From: Blastobasis lacticolella
Taxonomy: Eukaryota; Arthropoda; Insecta; Lepidoptera; Blastobasidae
Reading direction: 5' to 3'
DNA: 64,000 nucleotides
Assembly: GCA_905147135.1 (NCBI GenBank)
Contig: LR990045.1
Coordinates: forward strand, 18,824,173-18,888,172
Shown: positions 23,241-32,432 of the stretch, one piece after another
Position numbering within the stretch: position 1 is the stretch's first letter
Layout: each line of letters opens with the position of its first letter
The notes under the pieces: generated by a model
Told to the model about the DNA's origin: nothing
Databases searched by the model: none
What the model saw: only the letters and a program-made list of their open reading frames with translations
Made by a program: the position numbers and the translations under genes

Positions 23241-24080
23241 CCGCAAAAAAAAAAAAGCATGTGTAAAAATGATGTTCATAATCATAAGAATATATTGCCT
23301 TGGTTTTACAAAATATCGTGCTTACTACTAAATCTACTAATATACAGGCTGTCCTTACGCTCTGGACAAAGCCGAATACTACTAATAGAGCAGGGCATTT
23401 AAAACTAAACTGTAAAGTATAATAACAATCCGGCCAGTATTTACCGAAAAAGCAATTATTTTAAATTTATCACTATAGAGCAGCCTGTATCAAAACATTG
23501 CAAACTCTTTAAAATTGCATTAGAACTCCACATTAAATTAAAAAAAATACTTATTGTGATTTGAAGTATGACATAACGTCACTCGTTTCTCATAGTTGTC
23601 AATAACTAATTCTGATTCGTATTGTTGTTATACAGTTATGTTGTATTTGTTGCCGATTAAGTTACAATTAAATATGTTAGAAAAATATGTTATTTTTGTT
23701 TTTTTTATATATTTAATGAAAGAGCTGTTTAACGACACTGCTAAGTAGTAGTCTTAAACAGGGTTTCAATATTTTTCCAGAGGCTAAGGTCACACTATAC
23801 ACTTACAAGTAACTAAGTATAAAAAATAACTGGACCTGGCTCAACTTATGCTGTCACATATTACCTTGTTTTGGCACTTATGCCATTCCATTCTAAACTG
23901 TAATACAGTGTCATATGATCTGCTCCAATGCAAGAAGATAAGACAAAGTTCTCCGTTATCTACAAAGCGCCGCTATAAAAAGTAGGTAATAAAATTTTAG
24001 TACGCAATTTGGTGCAGTTTAAAGCTGACCTTGCTTACAGCCCTCTCTTTGTAAACAATATTACATTTGTACGCGCTAAC
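23241..24080. other. no recognised gene
   Basis: AT-rich. The segment 23550-23615 (TTTGAAGTATGACATAACGT, then CACTCG) resembles 36633-36690 inside the Harbinger-like element, so a decayed relative of that element's interior may lie here. Confidence 0.3.
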
Positions 24081-24084
24081 CACC

Positions 24085-25033
24085 GAGCACAGACGCTGTA
24101 GAGTAACATTGTATGGCAATTACAAATGAATGCCAATCAAATTAATGACATATGCATTCCGCTGTGGTCGGTCGACTGGTAACCTTCTGGTATATGCCAC
24201 TCATATTTGGAGTAAGGCCATTGAGAAGCATGGCAAGGCCCTTTCAAGCAAGCTTCCCTCATACGGTATTCCTGCTGGCTTTTGCACCTGGATATCGGAT
24301 CTGGATATAAACACAGGCGTATTTGTTTTCCGCTAAACGGAGTCCATTCTATCAAGCTCCAACTTTCTGGAATGTATCTGTGGAGATTACCGACAACCTA
24401 CAGCTCCTGTGTGTCGGGATATAACCAATCTCAACTTTACACAGTATTTCGAATCAAAAGCCAAGACTGAACCCAAAAGACCTGGAATCTTCTCGAAGAT
24501 CAAGCGGTACTTCACTTCAAGGCAGATGCTTCCGTTAGGTATATCAAGTACAAGTCCAATCTTGCATGGAGTACTGCTGCCATCTCTGGGATGGATCAGC
24601 CAAATACCAACTGGCTGCTTTAGATTCGGTGGAAACGTGCAAAGAAATTAATTATTGATCCACAGTTGATTAAAGCTAAGCTGCAGAGCCTCGAGTATCG
24701 GCGTATTGTTGCGCGTTTGTCTTCAGGTTGCACTTCGGAGAGTGTGCGAGGCAGTTGCATGACCTCATTCCGCCGGCCCCTTTCTGCCATCGGGAGACGC
24801 GATCCGGGCGAGCGCTTCATCCTTATGTAGTGGATCTTCCAGCTATCCGCACGAGCAGCTTTAGTTTAACCTTTATAATGCGTACGGCCAAGGAATCCAA
24901 CGCATTACCCGCGAGTGTGTTCCCAGAGTGAATAGGCTGTTCCTAGACAGGCATGATCCATCATCAGCCGCATCGTCACTTACCACCAGATGAGGTGGTG
25001 GTCAAATGCCTGGCTAGTCAAATAAAAATAAAA
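24085..25033 (+). pseudogene. LINE-F: decayed reverse transcriptase fragment
   Basis: Pieces of a non-LTR reverse transcriptase appear in shifting frames: FRCGRSTGNLLVYATHIWSK at 24150, SKLPSYGIPAGFCTWISD at 24250, PFCHRETRSGRALHPYVVDL at 24778-24840 and SFSLTFIMRTAKE near 24870. The segments that should lie between them, including the YADD active site, are deleted or scrambled. The 3' end is near 25033 with an AAATAAAAATAAAAATT tail. A second C-terminal fragment of the same family is at 26385-26545. Non-functional. Confidence 0.7.
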
Positions 25034-25034
25034 A

Positions 25035-25750
25035 TTGTGTATTGAATCGTATTTCGTATACCGTAAGCAGCAACATGGCGATCTGTAAAATCTTTGTAAC
25101 CTGTGTGGACGAATAAATAAATTGAATTAAAAAATTCTTACCAATAGCTGAAGTACGCATACTGTCTACCACATACAAATTTTAAATAACAATACATTGT
25201 TGTGTAAAGTGTCTTATAAAGATTCAATAATGAAGTTTCACAGCAATGTTTGTACATCGAACTTAAATTCGTATGTTACAATTATGTTTTATGACATTAC
25301 GAACGCGATTTTGCACTGAGGTGTTGAAAGAAAGTGATCCTCCTAAATTCTATTGGGTCTGTATTCTGTGGCGCAAATACAATAACATTCGCTTATCACG
25401 AACCACATCGCTGCACTGTGTAAGCCGTAAGGGTAAAAAATGTTACTGTATTTGAGGATGGGTTTTATATTACTGTTTTATTTGTCGGCAATAAAATAAA
25501 ATAAGTTATTATTAGGATCCTAACAGAGTATATAGCTTCGATTACAGGAAGCAAAATATATTTTTAGGACTAAAACAGTACACTTGACAATGTCACCGCT
25601 TGTAATAAAACCATAATCTGAATAAAATTGTTCAGGGAAGAGTTATAAAAAGTGTCAGCTGACTATTTAGGAAAGTATGGAGAATCTAGAAAATATTTTT
25701 ATGTCCATTTTTCGTCATTTTTTACCTAAAATTCTTATCTTCAAGAATGG
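25035..25750. other. no recognised feature
   Basis: AT-rich, nothing supported. Confidence 0.4.
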
Positions 25751-25751
25751 G

Positions 25752-25880
25752 GTGAAAAGGATTTTACGGGATCAGCAGCGCGTAGGTGATACCCCTGGTA
25801 TTGCAAACGTACATAGCCTGCGGTGACTGCTTACCATCAGGCAGGCCGTAAGCTTGTTTGCCACCTTAGTGGTATAAAAA
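25752..25880 (+). repeat. solo 3' end of the LINE-A family
   Basis: About 125 bp closely matching the LINE-A terminus at 34885-35010: ACGGGATCAGCAGCGCGTAG, CCCCTGGTATTGCAAACGT, CTTACCATCAGGCAGGCCGT and AGTGGTATAAAAAA. A strongly 5'-truncated insertion. Confidence 0.8.
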
Positions 25881-26044
25881 AGTTGTCTCAACTTGCAGCT
25901 GCAGGTTGTAGTTGTGTCTGCTACACTTCAAGCTTGTACCCATGTTCGATTTCCATAGACTTAGAGCCTTGCCACTCTATTTCTTGTAGAAATGCCAAAT
26001 GAACACGCAGCCTTTAAAGTAGGCCAGCTCTTGACATTCTTACA

Positions 26045-26180
26045 CTGAGCGGACCCGACAGTTGGAGGTGCCTCATTTCGTCTTGGACGCCGAGATTAGT
26101 AAGATATATCAAAATTTGGAATTACATTCCTGTGCGACGTACTTGAAAATGAGTCACCTCCAACTGTCGCGTCCGCTCAG
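26045..26180. mobile_element. 136-bp foldback MITE
   Basis: The left end CTGAGCGGACCCGACAGTTG (continuing GAGGTGCCTCATTT) is repeated inverted at 26146-26180 with about three mismatches over 35 bp. I could not identify a convincing target duplication (flanks ..TTACA and ACTAT..). Confidence 0.65.
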
Positions 26181-26384
26181 ACTATCTGGGACCCTTCGAA
26201 AATAAATCACATCGTTATTCTTAATTACGTAGCTATTTTTATTTTGAAATAAGTTAGAAAAAAAGCCCAGGAGCCCTGGATACTTGGAAACTTGGATAGG
26301 TGCCCAGAAAGCTTGTCGCGTAGCTCCGCCGGTTAGCGAGGCTTTTCGTGTCTAGGTAATTAATTATTTTGACAAACAGATCGC

Positions 26385-26545
26385 CGACAGACGAGCCGCT
26401 TTAGTTCAACATTTATAATGCGTACGGCTAAAGAATGTGCGAGTGTGTTCTCTGAGCATTACAATCTAGGCGCCTTCAAGGATAGAGTGAATAGGCTATT
26501 TATAGACAGGCATGCTCGGCCGCATCCTCGTTTTAACAGCGGCAT
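26385..26545 (+). pseudogene. C-terminal fragment of a LINE-F-like ORF2
   Basis: Reads TFIMRTAKE .. EHYNLGAFKDRVNRLFIDRH, the end of the same type of ORF2 as LINE-F (SFSLTFIMRTAKE, RVNRLFLDRH). It abuts the start of LINE-A. The 13-bp motif TTTAACAGCGGCA occurs twice at the junction (26532-26544 and 26549-26561). Confidence 0.6.
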
Positions 26546-26554
26546 CGATTTAAC

Positions 26555-26925
26555 AGCGGCAACCCCATCCACTCTGAAGGTGGACTTTTGCAATATTAGG
26601 GGTCTTTATGTCAACGCAGTCCATCAACACCTTGAGTCTGTGCAGCCTGCCCTTCTTTTTCTGATGGAGATACAGATATCCTGCCCGGCTGATACATCAT
26701 ACCTAACATACCGAGCTCGAGCATAACTTTGTGCTTCGTGCCGGGGTGTGTATGTTCATCCAATAGGATATCTGTTGCCGTCGTCTACACGGCCTTGAAG
26801 ACAGGGACCTGTCGTTTATGTGGGTTCGTGTGAATTACGGTGGCCACACCCGTATTTACGCAGACCTATACAGGTCTCATGGCAGTGACTTGGACGCAAA
26901 GCGACTTTTTGAGCACCTGAAAGTA
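26555..26925 (+). pseudogene. LINE-A endonuclease, N-terminal part
   Basis: Contains the opening of an AP-like endonuclease: STLKVDFCNIRGLYVN, then a stretch with ESVQPALLFLMEIQIS in place of the usual catalytic (T)ET motif, then CPADTSYLTY. A frame change near 26715 leads to LEHNFVPRAGVCMF-like and VNYGGHTRIYA-type sequence up to SHGSDLDAKRLFEHL. The glutamate of the usual LLFLTET motif is still present as ME. It is cut at 26925 by LINE-B. Confidence 0.7.
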
Positions 26926-27062
26926 AGTAAAGTTAAGTAAAACACATTTATTACACTCAAACACACAGCACAAAATTCATAAAATGAAATTAAAAAAATA
27001 GAATGAAACAGAGTCATAAACAAAACAAGAAAAAAAGATACTCTAATCTCGTTTCTTGTGCC

Positions 27063-27066
27063 ATGT
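27063..27066. repeat. 4-bp target-site duplication ATGT, left copy
   Basis: ATGT directly outside the left inverted repeat. The same ATGT follows the right inverted repeat at 31077-31080. The paralogous LINE 3' UTR at 50.85 kb has only a single copy position here (..CTCCTTATGGCACAGG). Confidence 0.85.
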
Positions 27067-27096
27067 CGCACTAATATTACAACAGTGTCGTAACTC
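27067..27096 (+). repeat. left 30-bp terminal inverted repeat
   Basis: Starts CGCACTAATATTACAACAGT and continues GTCGTAACTC. It is a perfect inverted match to 31047-31076, and similarity decays just inside (AAAAAGTGT versus GAAATGTGT). Confidence 0.95.
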
Positions 27097-28011
27097 AAAA
27101 AGTGTACTTTTTCAGAAATCACAAAAAACTGATTTAAGACCCCCTGTTTATTGTTTTCAGAAATTAAGGATACTAAATATTATCTTGTTTATTCCAAAAC
27201 ACCTTCATACTTACAAATAATAAAAACAGGTCACTGGTAATGAGAAACTAGGGATTTTTGAGTTGATACAGTATTGTTCTGAAAAGGAATGCTAAAATGC
27301 TGTATTTTTTAAAATTGTGTACTTATTGTACACACTTTTTTTGTTACTACAATTTTAGATGAAATGTTATGTTTTAGTTTTATTAAACTAATTTAAAGTT
27401 GCATCATTGATTTCACTTTAATTTCGTGCATAAACTCAATTTAATTGACTATTGCTCAGGTAGTTACAAAATAAAACAAAATATTAAATATCACGAAAAA
27501 CATTTATTAAAATAACAATATTTTAAATAACTCAGGTAACATTAGTTACAATAGGAACTGTCAGTAGTTTTGAACAACACACAATAATATTAATTATAGT
27601 AGGTACACTTTGTTCTTATAGATTAATTCAAGAAATAAAACATCTTATAAAATGCAGTCTTCATAAGAAAGGCGAATTAGGTATAAACATGACGTGAAAG
27701 TAATGAAAAACCTTATGAGATCGTAACTCCTACTCAACTTAAACTTAATACTCGACCTAAAACACAAGTCATCATACAAAATAAAGCAATAATCATAAAT
27801 CAAAATTAAATCAATCAAAATAAACTTTACAATATCCAACTTTGTAATAATTTGTGTCACTGGAAACTTTACTTCCCTTAAATTTGCTTTATCAAAAACT
27901 ATATTAGTATTGTACTTAGTATACCTATAAAGTATTGCTTTATCACAATTCTCTAAAATATCAAATCTAAAACTTAATTATAGTATCAAAAATATCAATG
28001 GTATAGCTAAT
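27097..28011. other. 3' non-coding region of the DNA transposon
   Basis: Very AT-rich, with the transposase 3' UTR on the minus strand. Several AATAAA-type signals are possible on the minus strand. No second gene seen. Confidence 0.5.
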
Positions 28012-30355
28012 TTAACTGTCCAAATTCAAATGTCGAAAATATGCCTCATAATAGCTCTTAGGTATTATATACTTTTCAATCAGTTCTTTAATGTCTCGTT
28101 TTTTATTTTGTGTCAGTGGTAACTTTTCGTTGTAAGCCGGGATTAAACCAGTAGCAAACACAATTTGATCTCTAGCTCTTCTTAAATTGCGTACGTAAAC
28201 ACGTTTAAAATCTTTATCTTCATAAGATGTCTTGTAATAAAACGACATTGGATGTTCTTTTTCAACACGGAGCACCTTAAGATCATGCCATTTGACTTGG
28301 TTTCTTTCGTCGTTTACGTTGAAGTTGTTGCCCCATTCTTCTTGCAGTAACTTGCAGTCATAAAATTTGTCGTGGGTGAGCTCATGAACCATATAAGGTT
28401 GTCCAGTTTTTTTCGAGGTCTGAATCAAAATGGAATATTGCTGTGGGACGTAGATAGGGCCGGACTTAATGAAACGCTTTACCTGTTTCTCGATAACGCT
28501 ATGCACATTATCACCCTCGTTTTGAGAGTGACCCCTAATCAAAAATTTATGTGTTATGTCTTGACATTCAGTTTTTGCACCGCATAAGCATATGCTTTAA
28601 GGAGGTATTTATTTTTTTGCTGGCCGCAGCAATTGTCCGAATAAAATATGAAGTTAAGTTCTTTGCCAGGAAACTTTTCTATCACTTTTTGTATGTAATA
28701 TAGTATGCAGCTACCAATTTCTATCGCGCCCCGTTTACCCTCCGTTTCATCCCAGAAGAAACAATTGACGTCTTTAGCATGCAAGTCGCTGACTGTGAAA
28801 TTAAAACAGTTGATCCTGCTCTTGTAATAAAACACTGAAACTTGTCCCTTTGGTACTGGCATAACAGCCTGCAAATCATAAACAGCGACAATTGTGTCGT
28901 CAGTCCTAGCTCTATCAGATGCCTTCTCTTTTCTAGATAGTTCTTTCTCCTTTAAATGATCGGTATACACTTCCATAATGTCTTTCTTTCCTTCTTCATC
29001 AGCATTTTTGTAACGCTCACAAAGGTCACACTGATCCTTTTTCGGCGTGTGAAAAGAAATATTAAAATCTTTGTGAAAAATGCGATTGAAAGTAGAAGCG
29101 GACGCAAAAGGCAGGTTGTCTTTCTCACGACTTCCTTTATAGTCTCGATACAAATCCGCTAGAGACTTGTCACACTGAATATACTCTCGTGATGTCTGAG
29201 CTCTAAGGTAATGAGATTCAACTCGTGGTATAAGTTCAATGAACGATTTGACACTTTGGTAGACGACGTGGTCCACAGTAGGTTGTTTTCCATGTTTGCC
29301 ACGCATTTCCTCCTGCATAAAACCAGTTTCTGTTCTTTTGGATAATGCGGTAGCAATCGGTCTGTCATTTAAAGCAAGGGTGTTTTTAAAAAATGTCTTA
29401 CAAACTCTAATGCGATTGTCACTTACTTGAAAATAGAACGCTTTGTTCAGATTGCGCAAGTTTTGAGTTGATGAGTATCTGTATTTTGGTTTTATGTCTG
29501 CTGCGTGTCTAGCAATAAATTCTCTTTGTTTTTGTAAATCACTTAGTCCCCAAAATGAATCAAAAATTTCCTTTCTTTTGGTGTCATCTATCTTGGAGCT
29601 ACATTTCAACCTGCATTTTTCTCCACACGAAGGACCCATTTTTTTTTCTGTGACATGTTTTTTGGATGCGGACTGGTACGCTTTACCACTGTTTCGAAGC
29701 TTTTTCGCTAATTTACTTTTCTCTTTCTTCCCGCTGCTAATCCACTAGCAACTGGGTCTAGACTTACTGCTTCCTTGTCCGAGCTACTTGAAGACCCACT
29801 GGAACTCGAAGAGGAGCTGCTGGAGCTGCTGGAGCTGCTGGAGCTACTGGAGCTACTGGAGCTGCTGGAGCTGCTAGAGCTTCTAGCTCTAGCGCGAAGT
29901 AATGTTGGGATTTTACTAGATGGTTCGGGTCCAGGAGTAAAGTTTGGGTCACGATCGGAACCATCGCAGTCACTCTCACCAGAATGTAGAGGTGAAATAA
30001 AATATCGACGTTGGTTTTTAACGTTTGCTGAAGCGGCATTACTTCGGGTACTATTTGCAATGTTCAGATCGACTTCTTGTAGTACTGAATTTAGTATCGA
30101 AGGCGATGAGTGTAAAGATTGCGATTCCATCGCTGTGACTGGTAGTTCCTCGGCTTGTGTAGCTGTCCAAGACTCATGGTTTTCACTCTTTGAATGTTCG
30201 TTCTCAGTACTAACCGGTTTTTCCTCCGGCGGTTCAAAAGAAGAACAAGTTAATGACGGAGGTTCCTCTTGGCTCGTCGTCTCGTTCTCCTTTTCTGGCG
30301 GCATAACAGACGCCGACTTCTTCGCCATCAACACCATTAATTTAGCTCGCTGCAT
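28012..30355 (-). CDS. transposase-like protein, uncharacterised family (apparent frameshifts)
   Basis: Three consecutive minus-strand frames form one protein. First (30355-29708): MQRAKLMVLMAKKSASVMPP, an acidic and Ser-rich leader with a run of about 28 serines. Second (open upstream of 29639 to 28554): RNSGKAYQS then MGPSCGEKCRLKCSSKI (Cys cluster), ESHYLRA, a second Cys-rich site (KKDQCDLCERY), VAVYDLQAVMPVP, FFWDETEGKRGAIEIGSC and the acidic motif FIFYSDNCCGQQKNKY. Third (28542-28012): IRGHSQNEGDNVHSVIE and a Lys/Arg-rich end. This layout matches a widespread insect family known to me only as uncharacterised proteins. The spaced acidic D/E residues (..YDLQ.., ..WDE.., ..SDN..) could be a DDE-type nuclease core, but this is inference. 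Frames change near 29740 and at 28550 by single-base shifts, so the copy is dead or the sequence has errors. Confidence 0.7.
29800..29900 (-). repeat. serine-codon repeat (polySer, about 28 residues)
   Basis: An AGC/TCC trinucleotide-type array inside the transposase N-terminal frame. On the other strand it reads as a Leu-Glu repeat. Imperfect codons (CTC, TAC variants) show it has been diverging. Confidence 0.8.
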
Positions 30356-30362
30356 GATTAAT

Positions 30363-30786
30363 CTGAAACAAAAACAATTGGGTTTCTCAAGGAAAATGTA
30401 ACCATAACCTAAAAATTCACATATAGCGTATTAACTAATAAAACACAAAATATACAAGAAATCGTTCTATTGTTTTGCTACTTCTATAAATCTAAGTAAC
30501 CATAATATTCAATTAAGTAATCTATAAACATTAAGTACCTATATTTTTAATATTATACACCAAAAAACTAAGTTTAATTTTGAACCATCAATAATGTAAT
30601 ATGTCTAAAAATACAAAATAAACCAATAAGAATGCTCTAAGTTTAAATAATGATGTGAATTTACTATAGAATGAATCAATAATAACGAAGTAACTTAAAA
30701 TAATGTAATACTATTTTATATTTTCTTCGACAATCAAGTCACCTATAATGTATTAACTCTAAATAGTAAGACGAAAATTCACATAC
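30363..30786 (-). other. predicted 5' UTR intron of the transposase gene
   Basis: On the minus strand the donor reads ATTCAG|GTATGTG at 30787/30786. The acceptor is a pyrimidine-rich tract ending TTTTTGTTTCAG|ATTAAT at 30363/30362, seven bases before the first ATG. The intron would be 424 bp. Both sites match insect consensus well. Support is by sequence only. Confidence 0.6.
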
Positions 30787-31046
30787 CTGAATCAGCAGTA
30801 TCGCAACAATTTGAGTTTGTGCAGTCCAACGATCACTGCGACACGACCTTCCTCGCAAAGTCTGGATGGCAACTAAAAATGGCGCGGTGTTGGAGGCGCC
30901 GATATCCCTACCGGTCAACCATTTATAGCGACGTACAACGACATCTCGGATCCAGTTCTTGCACTATTTTTACGATGGTCTTATTGACGTATAGAGGAAG
31001 AAATTATGTATGTGTTGATGATTTAATATCGATTTCGACACATTTC
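30787..31046 (-). promoter_or_regulatory. transposase 5' exon and promoter region
   Basis: The region between the predicted splice donor and the right inverted repeat. It is less AT-rich than the intron and contains no other frame on this strand. The promoter presumably lies here, but no TATA or initiator motif stands out. Confidence 0.4.
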
Positions 31047-31076
31047 GAGTTACGACACTGTTGTAATATTAGTGCG
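31047..31076 (-). repeat. right 30-bp terminal inverted repeat
   Basis: Exact reverse complement of 27067-27096, followed by ATGT at 31077-31080. Confidence 0.95.
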
Positions 31077-31091
31077 ATGTGTAGAGTGCAA

Positions 31092-31152
31092 TGGGGCCAC
31101 ACTCAGCATATGCCACGACAGTTGCCGTGACGCTGGTTTTCAGTGGGCCCCC
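31092..31152 (-). promoter_or_regulatory. conserved LINE 3' UTR block
   Basis: On the minus strand: CACTGAAAACCAGCG .. ATGCTGAGTGTGGCCCC. The same order of motifs occurs at 50780-50838 and (reverse strand) at 54829-54888 in otherwise diverged UTRs. The ends of the block can form a short hairpin, CTG-AAAAC-CAG here and GCTGA-AAA-TCAGC in LINE-C. Possibly the part of the UTR recognised by the element's own reverse transcriptase. Confidence 0.55.
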
Positions 31153-31261
31153 TAGTGAAGCACGGACAAAAGTGCCACAGGAAATAAATAAATAAAACGA
31201 AATAAATGAATATTATTTGTTTAAATACATAATAATATGTATGAGTGTAAAAAAAGTGTGA

Positions 31262-31385
31262 AAAAAATACGTTGCCTTTCATCGTAACGAAAGGGAGCGG
31301 GACTGAGTCGCACGACCGCGCTCCTGCCGTCCCTTTCCCTCCATTCTCCGCGCGACACTGCACTGAGAGCACGCGTCGATAGCGC
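31262..31385. other. GC-rich island within the LINE-B 3' UTR
   Basis: CpG-rich sequence (GGGAGCGGGACTGAGTCGCA .. CGCGCGACACTGCACTGAGA) in otherwise AT-rich flanks. It could be part of the UTR or a small separate insertion. I found no ends. Confidence 0.35.
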
Positions 31386-31644
31386 GCGGGTTAAATTAAA
31401 AATATTAATTATTTAGTTCGATAATTATAAGCCAAACGATAATCCAATTGAAACACCACAATATTAACTACTAATTTAAATACAGTCATAACAATTTAAA
31501 ATTTCATTACATAATATTTAGATTAATTTTCATTTAACGGTGTAAACCAACTTGAGCCAGATGGAACACCAACTACCACCATGTCACTCGTCTGCAACAT
31601 ATTGGGTGAGTTTTTTATTTTAAATTATTATTATTATTTTCTTT

Positions 31645-32430
31645 CTATACTAGGTACCTATCCACATGTAATAGTTTATACCGCTTGTTTTTGAATATCA
31701 AGAAGTTAACATACCTTAAATGTTTTTTTAACGTGTTTATTGTTTGCAGACGTCGAACCGGAGGCGGTAGGTCATTCCAGATTTTTGTCGAAGCGTATTT
31801 GAAGGTACCAGAAAATGCCGAGGACCTATGGGGCGGCAGCAACAGCTTGAAGCTCGAGTCACGAGTGTGCGTCTGTACGTCCCTGCTCCACGATAACTTC
31901 TTGGCAAGATAAGTCGGTATATTCGTGTGTACAACTCCGAATAACAGACTACCCAGGTGTAGTTTTCTTCGATCACTCATTTTTAACATATTAGCCTTAT
32001 TTATGTAAGGAGTGACATGCGTGCGAGGCGGAACGAGGTAACAATATCTCGCACACGCGTATTGAACCCCCTGGATACTTTGTTTTGTTCGAGCAAGCAG
32101 CCGCGGCCCATAGACCACGTCCATGTAATTAAATTTAGATAGTACTAGCGAGTCACACAGTCTTATGCGGATGTTGGTGTTTAAGTATGGTCTTATTTTA
32201 TACAACACTTTGAGTCTGTAGAAACAGTTTTTTGCGACTTTAATTATGTGTTTCTCAAATCGTAGTTCCTCATCCATAAGCAGGCCAAGGTTTCGTGCAT
32301 CTGTGACCCGCTCCACATCCTCACTCCCAATCTTAATATGCAAATCCCGCTCCAGAACCTGTGCCACCCGCGTCTTAGTGTACAACACCATGAATTTTGT
32401 CTTACTACCATTAAGCGACAATGCATGCAA
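31645..32430 (-). pseudogene. LINE-B ORF2, C-terminal fragment
   Basis: Open for about 250 codons from LSLNGSKTKFMVLYTK to the stop at 31645. It is collinear with the C-terminus of LINE-C ORF2: both have an NLGL..DE.LRFE.H segment, FYRLKVLY+IR, RLCDSLVLSK, YGPRLL and PPR+HVTP. It lacks the endonuclease and the catalytic half of the RT because the insertion is 5'-truncated, so no activity is possible. Confidence 0.85.
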
Positions 32431-32432
32431 AA

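Larger units (their letters stand above)
27067..31076 (-). mobile_element. 4.0 kb cut-and-paste DNA transposon, ATGT duplication, novel-looking transposase
   Basis: Perfect 30-bp inverted repeats and a 4-bp ATGT duplication bound a single minus-strand gene (28012-30362 plus a 5' UTR exon). The element lies inside the 3' UTR of LINE-B. Removing it and one ATGT gives an uninterrupted UTR that aligns with the related UTR at 50.78-51.01 kb. The 4-bp duplication is like that of the Sola superfamily, but the ends and protein were not compared with known Sola elements, so that placement is only a hypothesis. Confidence 0.85.
26926..32432 (-). mobile_element. LINE-B: 5'-truncated LINE, itself interrupted
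   Basis: Minus-strand element consisting of a C-terminal ORF2 fragment (31645 to about 32430), a 3' UTR (31644-31081), the DNA transposon 27067-31076, and the remaining 3' UTR (27062-26926). It ends in GTAATAAATGTGTTTTACTT and a TTTACTTACTTT-type tail. It is a relative of LINE-C (same ORF2 C-terminus type, same 3' UTR motif). It was inserted into LINE-A. A target duplication at the LINE-A junctions is not readable. Confidence 0.75.

Noticed and set aside
29775..30401. Plus-strand 208-residue open frame with a Leu/Glu repeat
   Set aside because: It is the antisense shadow of the polySer-coding transposase leader. The minus frame has splice signals and family motifs.
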